From contig JAUIAU010000008.1 of NCBI GenBank assembly GCA_030425185.1, positions 40,318 to 104,317 on the forward strand: 64,000 nucleotides of DNA, written 5' to 3'. Below are positions 1 through 8,806 of this stretch, piece by piece. Source of the DNA: Alphaproteobacteria bacterium (GTDB lineage: Bacteria > Pseudomonadota > Alphaproteobacteria > Rhodobacterales > Rhodobacteraceae). The translations under genes were made by a program, and so were the position numbers. The notes under the pieces are model-generated. The model worked only from the letters and a program-made list of their open reading frames with translations. It was not told the origin of the DNA and made no database searches. How positions within the stretch are numbered: position 1 is the first letter of the stretch; every line of letters begins with the position of its first letter.

Positions 1-1
1 G

Positions 2-973
2 GTGACGCTCAAGGCGATCCCGGCGATGGCCACGGGCTGCACGATGGTCCTGAAACCGTCCGAGGTCGCGCCGCTGTCGTCGATCGTCTTTGCCGAGATC
101 GTGCACGAGGCGGGGTTCCCGAAGGGTGTCTTCAACATGGTCAACGGCGACGGCCTCGGGGTCGGCACGCAGCTGTCGAAGCACCCGGACGTGGACATGA
201 TCTCGTTCACCGGCTCGACCCGCGCGGGGATCGCCATCTCCAAGGCTGCCGCCGACACCATCAAGCGCGTCAGCCTCGAACTGGGCGGCAAGGGCGCGAA
301 CATCCTGTTCTCGGACGCAGACGAGACCGCCGTGAAGCGCGGCGTGCGCCACATGATGAACAACTCCGGCCAGTCCTGTAACGCGCCGTCGCGGATGCTC
401 GTGCAGCGCGACATCTACGACCGCACGGTCGAGGCCGCGGCCGAAGTCGCCAACAGCATCACCGTGGGCAACCCGCGCGAAGGCGGCCGCCACATCGGGC
501 CGGTCGTCAGCGAAGCGCAGTTCAACAAGATCCAGGGCCTGATCGAGGCCGGGATCGCCGAGGGCGCACGGCTCGTCGCCGGCGGTCCGGGACGGCCCGA
601 GGGCTTCAACCGCGGCTACTACGTCCGCCCGACCGTCTTCGCCGACGTGACCAACGACATGACCATCGCCCGCGAAGAGATCTTCGGCCCGGTCTTGTCG
701 ATCCTGCCCTTCGACACCGAGGAAGACGCGATCCGCATCGCCAACGACACGGTCTACGGCCTGACGAACTACGTGCAGACCACGGATGGCGCCAAGGCCA
801 ACCGCGTCGCGCGCAAGCTGCGCTCGGGCATGGTCGAGATGAACGGCAAGTCGCGCAGCGCGGGCTCGCCCTTCGGCGGCATGAAGCAGTCCGGCAACGG
901 GCGTGAAGGCGGCGTCTGGGGCCTGGAAGACTTCCTCGAGGTCAAGGCCGTCTCCGGCTGGGCCGCCGAGTAA
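2..973 (+). CDS. Aldehyde dehydrogenase, NAD(P)-dependent (5' end outside window)
   Basis: Oxidises an aldehyde to the acid with NAD(P)+; the substrate cannot be told from sequence. The 323 visible residues are about the last two thirds of a usual 470-480 residue enzyme. They show the cofactor-binding Lys context (VLKPSE), the conserved FTGS turn, the general-base Glu in LELGGKGAN, the catalytic Cys in SGQSCNAPS and the EEIFGPVLS motif. Translation reads in frame from the window edge, so the GTG at base 2 is an internal codon. The gene converges on the hpa operon and is on the opposite strand, so it is not part of that operon. Family assignment is firm; the role is open. Confidence 0.9.
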   Translation: MTLKAIPAMATGCTMVLKPSEVAPLSSIVFAEIVHEAGFPKGVFNMVNGDGLGVGTQLSKHPDVDMISFTGSTRAGIAISKAAADTIKRVSLELGGKGANILFSDADETAVKRGVRHMMNNSGQSCNAPSRMLVQRDIYDRTVEAAAEVANSITVGNPREGGRHIGPVVSEAQFNKIQGLIEAGIAEGARLVAGGPGRPEGFNRGYYVRPTVFADVTNDMTIAREEIFGPVLSILPFDTEEDAIRIANDTVYGLTNYVQTTDGAKANRVARKLRSGMVEMNGKSRSAGSPFGGMKQSGNGREGGVWGLEDFLEVKAVSGWAAE

Positions 974-982
974 CCAAGTAAG

Positions 983-1005
983 GGCCCGGTCCTTGCGGCC
1001 GGGCC
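983..1005. terminator. Hairpin between convergent genes
   Basis: A 7-bp perfect GC stem (GGCCCGG / CCGGGCC) with a 9-base loop lies between the aldehyde dehydrogenase stop and the hpaH stop. It could end transcripts from either side. There is no clear T-run, so intrinsic termination is only inferred. Confidence 0.4.
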
Positions 1006-1014
1006 TCCTGCCCC

Positions 1015-1815
1015 TCAGGCAAAGCCCAGCGAAACGCCGCCGAACGCGCCGAAATCCGCGTCGAACGCCGACCCCGGCGGAGCCTCGATCGGCCGGATGA
1101 ACGATCCCGACAGCACGATCTCGCCCGGCGCCAGGCCCTGCCCGTAGGCGGCCAGCCGACGCACCAGCCAGACGATCCCGGTCACAGGGTCGTCCAGCAC
1201 CCCGGCGCCCAGGCCGGTTTCCTCGACCACCCCGTCCCGCTTCACGATGGCCCCGACCCGGCGCAGGTCGGTCGCGCGCACGTCATGGCGCGCGGGCCCC
1301 AGCACCACACCGGCATTGGCCGCGTTATCCGAAACGGTGTCGGTGATGATCCGCGCCCAGCCGCTCGCCGGATCGGCCCGCAGGATGCGGGTATCGAGAA
1401 TCTCGAGCGCGGGCGCGACCGCGTCCGTCGCCGCGATGACATCCTCCCGCGTGACGCCCGCCCCGGACAGGGGCGCGCGCATCAGGAAGGCAATCTCGGC
1501 CTCGACGCGGGGCTGGATGAACCGGCCTTCCGGTACGGTGGCACCGTCCTCGAAGACCATGTCGTCGAGCAGCACGCCGGAATCCGGCGTGGTGATGTTC
1601 AGCGCCTGCTGCATCGCCCGGCTGGTCAGGCCGATCTTCCAGCCGATCCGCCGCCGCCCGGCGGCCTCCTTCGCGGCGACGACGGCGGCCTGCACCGCAT
1701 AGGCGTCGTCGAGCGTCATGCCCGGATGGGCAAGGCTGAGCAGCCCGCACTGGACACGGGTCCGCTCGGCCTCCAGCAAGCGCGCGGCGGCCGCAGCAAT
1801 TTCGTCGGGCGTCAT
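1015..1815 (-). CDS. hpaH: 2-oxo-hept-4-ene-1,7-dioate hydratase
   Basis: Adds water to 2-oxo-hept-4-ene-1,7-dioate to give 4-hydroxy-2-oxoheptane-1,7-dioate, the hydratase step of homoprotocatechuate meta-cleavage. The 266-residue product has the usual length for the HpaH/MhpD hydratase family. It carries an N-terminal helical part, the metal-binding E-x-E in PRVEAEIAF, and the ALEILDTRI and VLSGSFI stretches typical of the fold. The ATG chosen overlaps the hpaG stop codon by 4 bases, so the two genes look translationally coupled. It is the last gene of the operon; the aldolase gene hpaI that would follow biochemically is not in the window. Confidence 0.9.
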   Translation of the reverse strand: MTPDEIAAAAARLLEAERTRVQCGLLSLAHPGMTLDDAYAVQAAVVAAKEAAGRRRIGWKIGLTSRAMQQALNITTPDSGVLLDDMVFEDGATVPEGRFIQPRVEAEIAFLMRAPLSGAGVTREDVIAATDAVAPALEILDTRILRADPASGWARIITDTVSDNAANAGVVLGPARHDVRATDLRRVGAIVKRDGVVEETGLGAGVLDDPVTGIVWLVRRLAAYGQGLAPGEIVLSGSFIRPIEAPPGSAFDADFGAFGGVSLGFA

Positions 1816-2666
1816 TCGTCCACCACCCCGTTGCGCAGCAGGCCGATCCCCTCCGCCTCGACCTCGACCACGTCGCCGGGAACCAGGTAGCGCGGCGGAT
1901 CGAACCGCGCGCCCGCGCCCGTCGGTGTCCCGGTCACGATGATGTCGCCGGGCACCAGCGTGGTGAAGGTCGAGATATAGGCGATCTGCCGCGCCACCGG
2001 GAACAGCATCCGCCCGGTGCGGTCGTCCTGCCGCGTCTCGCCATTCACCCGGGTGCGCAGCGCGACATCGGTGATCTGCGCCGGATCGGTGAAGGGCACC
2101 AGCCACGGCCCCATGGCGCCGGAGCCGTCCCAGTTCTTGCCCTGCGTGACATTGAACTTCGCGTGCCGCACCCAGTCGCGCAGCGTTCCCTCGTTGCAAA
2201 GCGTCAGCGCCGCGATGTGGTTCAGGGCGTCCGCCTCGGCGATCCGCCGCCCGCCCCGCCCGATGATCACGGCAATCTCGCCCTCGTAGTCGAGCTGCGG
2301 CGTCTCCGGCGGGCGGGTCAGCGGCACCTCGTGCCCGACGAAGCTGCGCGGGAACCGGATGAACAGCGACATGTGCGGCGGGGCGTCGGTCCCGTCCTTG
2401 TACTCGGCGTTGCGGTCGGGGAAGTTGACGCCGACGCAGAGGATCTTCTCTGGGTCCGGCACCGGGATCTCCCAGCGGAAACTCCCGTCGGGATGGGTCA
2501 CGGCCCGTCCGCGCGCGGCCTCCGCCACCTCCGAAAGCGCCCCCGCGGCAATCACGCTGCGCAACGTCGGCCACTGCGGGAACTCGGGCGACAGCGCGAT
2601 CATGCCGCCCTCCGCCACCGCCCCCCAGAACGGGACGTCCCCGATGCTGTAGCTCGCCAGTCTCAT
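1812..2666 (-). CDS. hpaG: Fumarylacetoacetate hydrolase family, HpaG-type decarboxylase/isomerase
   Basis: Probably 5-oxopent-3-ene-1,2,5-tricarboxylate decarboxylase / 2-hydroxyhepta-2,4-diene-1,7-dioate isomerase. The 284-residue FAH-fold protein shows the LCVGVNF entry, the metal-ligand stretch DYEGEIAVIIGR with a further Glu/Asp, GKNWDGSGAMGPWLV, and the C-terminal TGTPTGAGARFDPPRYLVPGD signature. FAH proteins have many substrates, so the assignment rests on position between hpaD/hpaE and hpaH. The ATG overlaps the decarboxylase stop (ATGA). Some hpaG genes are double-domain; this is the single-domain form. Confidence 0.8.
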   Translation of the reverse strand: MRLASYSIGDVPFWGAVAEGGMIALSPEFPQWPTLRSVIAAGALSEVAEAARGRAVTHPDGSFRWEIPVPDPEKILCVGVNFPDRNAEYKDGTDAPPHMSLFIRFPRSFVGHEVPLTRPPETPQLDYEGEIAVIIGRGGRRIAEADALNHIAALTLCNEGTLRDWVRHAKFNVTQGKNWDGSGAMGPWLVPFTDPAQITDVALRTRVNGETRQDDRTGRMLFPVARQIAYISTFTTLVPGDIIVTGTPTGAGARFDPPRYLVPGDVVEVEAEGIGLLRNGVVDE

Positions 2667-4057
2667 GCCGCCCCCAGCTCGCGGATCACGTCGCCCGCGA
2701 ACAGGACATCTTCCTCGGTCGCGTCGAACTGCCCGACCTGGAAGCGCACGACCATGCGCCCGTCCACCTTGGTCTGGGTCAGGTAGATGCGCCCGTCGTC
2801 GTTGACCCGGTTGACGAAGGCCAGTTGCGCCGCGTCGTCCCGCCCGGCCAGCCGGAAGGTGAACAGCGACAGGACCGGCTCGGTCACGATCTCGAAGACC
2901 GGATCGGCCCGCAGCCGTCCGGCCAGCGCGCGGCTCCACGCGACATGGTTGCGCAACCGGGTGCGCAGCCCCTCCAGACCGTAGGACCGGAGCAGGAACC
3001 ACAGCTTCAGCGCCCGGAACCGGCGGCCAAGCGGCACCGACCATTCCGAGTAGTTGATCAGGCCGTCATGCCCGTGGGTCTTGAGGTATTCCGGCTGGAT
3101 CGCCAGCGTCCGCACCAGCGACTCCGGCTCGGCCACGAAATGCGCCGAACAGTCGAACTGCGCCCCGAGCCACTTGTGCGGGTTGAAGACGACCGAATCC
3201 GCCCCCTCGACCCCGGTCCATAGGGTGCGGAACTCCGGGCAGATCATCGCGGCCCCGGCCCAGGCCGCATCGACATGGACGTAGAGACCGTGCCGCTTGG
3301 CCACCGAAATCACCGCCTGCAGGTCGTCGCAGGCCCCGGTCCCGGTTCCGCCGGTGCAAGCCACCACGCCCGCAGGCCGATGCCCCGCCGCGATGTCGGC
3401 GACGATGGCGGCCTCCAGTGCGGCGGCGTCCATCCCGCGCAGCGGTCCCGCCACCGGGACGCGGATCAGGTTCTCCTGCCCGATCCCCGCGACCCAGATC
3501 GCGCGGTCGACGGAACTGTGCACCTCCGCCGAGGCATAGACCCTGAGGCGCGGCATCCCGCTCAGACCCTCGACGTTGCCCTGCCAGCCCAGCGCGCGCT
3601 CGCGCATGGTCAGCACCGCCGCCAGCGTGGCCGACGACGCGCTGTCCTGGATCACCCCCGCGAAGCGCTCCGGCAACCCGATCGCCTGCCGCAGCCAGTC
3701 CAGCATCCGGGTTTCCATCTCGGTCGCGGCGGGCGAGGTCTGCCAGAGCATGCACTGGGCAGCGAGGGTCGAGACCAGCATTTCGGCCAGCATCGAGGGC
3801 GGCGCGGCATTGGCCGGGAAATAGGCAAAGAAGCGCGGGTGCTGCCAATGCGTCATGCCCGGCATCACGATCCGTTCGAAATCGTCGAGGATGGCGTGCA
3901 TCCCCTCCGGCCCTTCGGGCGGGGACACGGGAAGCTGCGCCGCGATGTCGCCCGGCTTCGTCTGCGCCCGCACCGGCCGGTCGCGCAGGGTGCGGTGGTA
4001 CTCCGCCGCCCACTCAGAGATTTTCGCGCCCCAGCCGGGGAAGTCGTCCCAGTCCAT
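2663..4057 (-). CDS. Pyridoxal-phosphate-dependent aromatic amino acid decarboxylase family
   Basis: Group II decarboxylase that would turn an aromatic L-amino acid (DOPA, tyrosine, tryptophan or similar) into the amine. The 464-residue protein has the full family layout: N-terminal HWQHPRFFAYFPA, the central HVDAAWAG aspartate loop, and the PLP lysine at residue 295 in NPHKWLG. It sits inside the hpa operon, between hpaD (10 bases upstream) and hpaG (4-base overlap). That suggests it supplies dopamine- or tyramine-type amines that are oxidised to (homo)protocatechuate-pathway acids. This role is inference; the family assignment is firm. Confidence 0.88.
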   Translation of the reverse strand: MDWDDFPGWGAKISEWAAEYHRTLRDRPVRAQTKPGDIAAQLPVSPPEGPEGMHAILDDFERIVMPGMTHWQHPRFFAYFPANAAPPSMLAEMLVSTLAAQCMLWQTSPAATEMETRMLDWLRQAIGLPERFAGVIQDSASSATLAAVLTMRERALGWQGNVEGLSGMPRLRVYASAEVHSSVDRAIWVAGIGQENLIRVPVAGPLRGMDAAALEAAIVADIAAGHRPAGVVACTGGTGTGACDDLQAVISVAKRHGLYVHVDAAWAGAAMICPEFRTLWTGVEGADSVVFNPHKWLGAQFDCSAHFVAEPESLVRTLAIQPEYLKTHGHDGLINYSEWSVPLGRRFRALKLWFLLRSYGLEGLRTRLRNHVAWSRALAGRLRADPVFEIVTEPVLSLFTFRLAGRDDAAQLAFVNRVNDDGRIYLTQTKVDGRMVVRFQVGQFDATEEDVLFAGDVIRELGAA

Positions 4058-4067
4058 GCTTACTCCG

Positions 4068-5048
4068 TCAGGGTGCGATGATCGGTTGTGCCTTCAGCGC
4101 GCTCTCGACGGGGGTCGCCCCCTCGAAGAGCGAGCCGAGCTCGAACCAGCTGCGCGGCGCGGGAGCCCCCCACAGGGTCTGGCGCTGCGGGTCGGTCAGG
4201 TCCCACTTGATCGGCTCGTGGTCCGGATCGACCGTCTGGTAGTCCGAGCAGTAGATCTCGGTCCGGTGGCCGTCGCGGTCGCGGATATACAGGAAGAACG
4301 CGTTCGAGATGCCGTGCCGCCCCGGGCCCCGCTCGATGTTCTCGAGGTACCCGCTGGTCGACATCAGGTCGAGCAGGTCGATGATGTTCAGCGGTGTCGG
4401 CACCCAGAAGGCGACATGGTGCAGGCGCGGCCCGGTCCCGTTGGTGAACGCCACGTCATGCACACCGCCCTTGCGGTGCAGCCATGCCGCCCAGAGCCGC
4501 CCGGTCTCCGCGTCCTCGGTGTACTCCGTCACCCGGAAGCCCATGCGTCCCCAGAACGCCGTGCTGGCATCCACGTCCGAGGCGAACATGTTGAAATGGT
4601 CGATCCTGAGCGGCTTCACCCCGCGATAGAGCGCGTAATTCTGGTGGATCGGCGGCAACCGGTCCATCCGGGCGTAGAACTCCAGCGGGATGCCCCAGGG
4701 ATCGCGCGTCGCCAGAACGCGCCCCATGAAGGGCCGCTCGACCCAGCGGACCGGCAGCCCCTGCCCGGCGAACCAGGCTGCCGCCAGATCGAGGTCCTCC
4801 TCGCTCCAGACCTTGAAGCCTAGCGCACCGACTGACGGCTCCGCGGCCCGGCGCAGCACCATCGAGTGATGCCCGCGCTCTTCCATGGCGCGCAGGTAGA
4901 GCGCGTCCGGCTCCTCCCGCGTGACCTGCAGACCGAGCAGGTCGACGTAGTAGGCCCGCGACCACGAAAGGTCAGTGACACGCAGTTCGACATGGCTCAG
5001 CCGGACGATGTTGAACGGCGGCGACAGGACCGGGGGCGGGATGGGCAT
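4068..5048 (-). CDS. hpaD: 3,4-dihydroxyphenylacetate 2,3-dioxygenase
   Basis: Extradiol ring-cleavage enzyme converting homoprotocatechuate to 5-carboxymethyl-2-hydroxymuconate semialdehyde. The 326-residue product is a two-module VOC (type I extradiol) protein. The N-terminal module starts at VRLSHVELRVTDL. The C-terminal catalytic module supplies the 2-His-1-carboxylate Fe/Mn site: His in LRIDHFNMF, His in LHHVAFWV and Glu in HRTEIYCSDY. Flanking hpaE, hpaF, hpaG and hpaH support this substrate over catechol or biphenyl-diol homologues. Confidence 0.9.
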   Translation of the reverse strand: MPIPPPVLSPPFNIVRLSHVELRVTDLSWSRAYYVDLLGLQVTREEPDALYLRAMEERGHHSMVLRRAAEPSVGALGFKVWSEEDLDLAAAWFAGQGLPVRWVERPFMGRVLATRDPWGIPLEFYARMDRLPPIHQNYALYRGVKPLRIDHFNMFASDVDASTAFWGRMGFRVTEYTEDAETGRLWAAWLHRKGGVHDVAFTNGTGPRLHHVAFWVPTPLNIIDLLDLMSTSGYLENIERGPGRHGISNAFFLYIRDRDGHRTEIYCSDYQTVDPDHEPIKWDLTDPQRQTLWGAPAPRSWFELGSLFEGATPVESALKAQPIIAP

Positions 5049-5084
5049 GCGGACTTTCCTCTCGCTCGGGCTGGGCGGTGCCGG

Positions 5085-6592
<1,508 letters not shown>

Positions 6593-6596
<4 letters not shown>

Positions 6597-6985
6597 GCAA
6601 TGTCTCCCGGCAGGTAGCGTCGGATCGAGCTGGCTTTCGGGCTGAGCTCCGGATCGATGTCCCGCATCTCGAGCGACAGCATGAAGGACGAGGTCGCCAT
6701 GACCTCGGCGCAGTACGCTTCGGCGGCCGCGAAGACATGCGCGGTCGCCCGGCGTTTGTCCTCCATCGCCCGCCCGCCGCGCAGGCGCACCGAGATGTCG
6801 AGGAAGGCATGCTCCGGGTTGCCGTCCGCCATCACGACATGCGTGCAGGCCGTCGCCCTGACCCGGATGCCCGCCAGCGGGAAGACCCCGGTCTCGGCGG
6901 CCGCGTCGCGCAGGACTCGGCACAGTCCGGCCACGTCGAGCCGCGCTTCGAGGTTCGGCGAGTAGTCGATCTGGATGTGCGGCAC
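6593..6985 (-). CDS. hpaF: 5-carboxymethyl-2-hydroxymuconate delta-isomerase
   Basis: Isomerises 5-carboxymethyl-2-hydroxymuconate to the oxo-triene form, in the tautomerase superfamily where the catalytic base is the N-terminal proline. The GTG at 6985 is chosen because it gives Met-Pro-His-Ile-Gln. This puts Pro at position 1 after Met removal, and AGGAGG lies 6 bases upstream. The ATG 21 bases further upstream would bury the proline and is not a good start. This gives 130 residues, near the family's usual length. It is the first gene of the hpa operon. Confidence 0.85.
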
Positions 6986-7013
6986 GGGCTCCTCCTCCCT
7001 CGCCATATACTTG

Positions 7014-7028
7014 CTTTGTTAATCAAAG
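7014..7028. promoter_or_regulatory. Inverted repeat, candidate HpaR (MarR) operator
   Basis: CTTTG-TTAAT-CAAAG is a perfect 5-bp inverted repeat around a 5-base AT spacer, in the gap between divergent hpaF and hpaR. MarR proteins bind such short palindromes. A minus-strand TTGACA lies at 7038-7043, with a 17-base spacer to a poor -10 inside the repeat. Binding here would block the hpa promoter. Confidence 0.5.
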
Positions 7029-7104
7029 AACGACCCCTGTCAATCCCGCCTTGATCGCGTCCGCCCGGCATGGCCCAATGCCGTGACCCCACCCGGAGCC
7101 CGCC

Positions 7105-7551
7105 TTGGCCAAGGATACGCCGCCCTTCGACCTCGACGCCTTCCTGCCCTACCGGATGAATGTCGCGGCCGGGCGGCTCAGCCGTGCCTTCAGCCGCCAC
7201 TATCGCGAGCGCTTCGGCCTCAGCACGGCCGAATGGCGGGTCCTCGCCCATCTCGCGCAGTCGGGCGGCGTCTCGGTGCGCGAGATCCACGCCCGGGTCG
7301 ACATGGACAAGTCCAAGGTCAGCCGCGCCGCCGCCCGGCTGGAGGCCGCGGGCCATGTCACCAAGCGCCCCTCCGGGACCGACCGCCGCCTCGTGGAACT
7401 GGCCCTGACCGACAGCGGCACGGCAATGATGGCCGAACTGGCCGGGATCGCCCGCAGCTTCCAGGCCGGCCTCGTCGAAGATCTCGGGGCGGCGGACGCC
7501 GAGGCCCTCGACCGCGCCCTGCGGCGCTTCGCCCGCCTCGAGACCCCGTGA
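7105..7551 (+). CDS. hpaR: MarR family transcriptional regulator, probable HpaR
   Basis: Winged helix-turn-helix repressor. The 148-residue sequence has the MarR core: dimerisation helices at both ends, the recognition region VSVREIHARVDMDKSKVSRAAARLEAAG (positions about 56-83) and the wing with the DRR signature. It reads divergently from the hpa operon across a 119-base gap containing a palindrome, so it probably represses the operon until an aromatic effector binds. The start is TTG, with GGAG 6 bases upstream; no ATG fits. The hpaR name rests on context. Confidence 0.75.
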   Translation: MAKDTPPFDLDAFLPYRMNVAAGRLSRAFSRHYRERFGLSTAEWRVLAHLAQSGGVSVREIHARVDMDKSKVSRAAARLEAAGHVTKRPSGTDRRLVELALTDSGTAMMAELAGIARSFQAGLVEDLGAADAEALDRALRRFARLETP

Positions 7552-7624
7552 CGTTGCGGCGCGCTGGACGCCGCGCAGCGCCCTTGGCACCCTGCCGCCA
7601 GACCAGTTTCGGGAGGCCCCACAC

Positions 7625-8800
7625 ATGACCGGCATCGTCTTTCTTTCCGGCGCCCGCACCGCCATCGGCACCTTTGGCGGCAGCTTTGCGGGCACGCCCC
7701 CGATCACGCTTGCGGCGCATGTCGCCCGCGCCGCGCTCGCCCGCGCCGGGATCGAGGGCGACCGCATCGGCCACGTCGTCTTCGGGCACATCATCAATAC
7801 CGAGCCGCGCGACATGTATCTCAGCCGCGTCGCCGCGATGGAGGCCGGGGTCCCCGACACCGTGCCCGCGATGAACGTCAACCGGCTCTGCGGATCGGGT
7901 GCGCAGGCCATCGTCTCGGCGGCGCAGTCGCTGATGCTGGGCGATGCCGAGTTCGCGCTGGCGGGCGGAGCCGAGTGCATGAGCCGCTCGCCCTACATCC
8001 TGCCTGCCGCCCGCTGGGGCCAGAAGATGGGCGACGTCGGCGCACAGGACATGATGCTGGGGGCGCTCAACTGCCCGTTCGGCACCGGGCACATGGGCGT
8101 CACCGCCGAGAACGTCGCGGCCGAGCATGGGGTCAGCCGCGAAGACCAGGATGCCTTCGCGATGGAGAGCCAGACCCGCGCCGCCGCCGCCATCGCAGAA
8201 GGACGGTTCAAGGACCAGATCGTCCCGTTCGAGATCGCGGGCCGCAAGGGCCCCACCGTGGTGGATACCGACGAACACCCGAAGGCCACCAGCCTCGACG
8301 CCCTCGCCGGTCTGCGCCCGGTGTTCCGCAAGGACGGCAGCGTCACCGCCGGGAACGCCAGCGGCATCAACGACGGGGCCGCGGCCCTCGTGCTGGCGAC
8401 CGAGAGCGCCGCAGCGCAGGCCGGGCTGACCCCGCGCGCGCGCCTGATCGGCTACGCGCATTCCGGCGTTCGGCCCGAGGTCATGGGCATCGGCCCGATC
8501 CCCGCGGTCGAGGCCCTGCTGGCGCGCACCGGGCTGACGGTGGACGACTTCGACGTGATCGAGTCGAACGAGGCCTTCGCGGCTCAGGCCATCGCGGTGA
8601 ACCGGGCCCTCGGCCTCGACCCCACCAAGGTCAACCCGAACGGCGGCGCCATCGCGCTCGGCCACCCGGTCGGGGCCACCGGCGCGATCCTGACCGTGAA
8701 GGCCATCGCCGAGCTTGAACGCACCGGCGGCAAGCGCGCCATCGTCACCATGTGCATCGGCGGCGGTCAGGGCATCGCGCTGGCGCTCGAACGGCTCTGA
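7625..8800 (+). CDS. Acetyl-CoA C-acyltransferase (thiolase)
   Basis: Condenses or cleaves acyl-CoA units. The 391-residue thiolase has all active-site parts: nucleophile Cys89 in NRLCGSGAQ, the NASGINDGAAA loop, the NEAFA motif, GGAIALGHPVGATGA with its His, and the C-terminal Cys in MCIGGGQG. Length and motifs fit biosynthetic and degradative types alike (AtoB/PhaA/BktB). The gene follows hpaR by 73 bases on the same strand. A link to aromatic degradation is possible but not shown. Confidence 0.88.
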   Translation: MTGIVFLSGARTAIGTFGGSFAGTPPITLAAHVARAALARAGIEGDRIGHVVFGHIINTEPRDMYLSRVAAMEAGVPDTVPAMNVNRLCGSGAQAIVSAAQSLMLGDAEFALAGGAECMSRSPYILPAARWGQKMGDVGAQDMMLGALNCPFGTGHMGVTAENVAAEHGVSREDQDAFAMESQTRAAAAIAEGRFKDQIVPFEIAGRKGPTVVDTDEHPKATSLDALAGLRPVFRKDGSVTAGNASGINDGAAALVLATESAAAQAGLTPRARLIGYAHSGVRPEVMGIGPIPAVEALLARTGLTVDDFDVIESNEAFAAQAIAVNRALGLDPTKVNPNGGAIALGHPVGATGAILTVKAIAELERTGGKRAIVTMCIGGGQGIALALERL

Positions 8801-8806
8801 CCCGGC

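Noticed and set aside
1015..2574. 519-codon minus-strand frame spanning hpaH and the antisense of hpaG
   Set aside because: Only its last 266 codons show HpaH motifs; the first half is an out-of-frame reading of hpaG.
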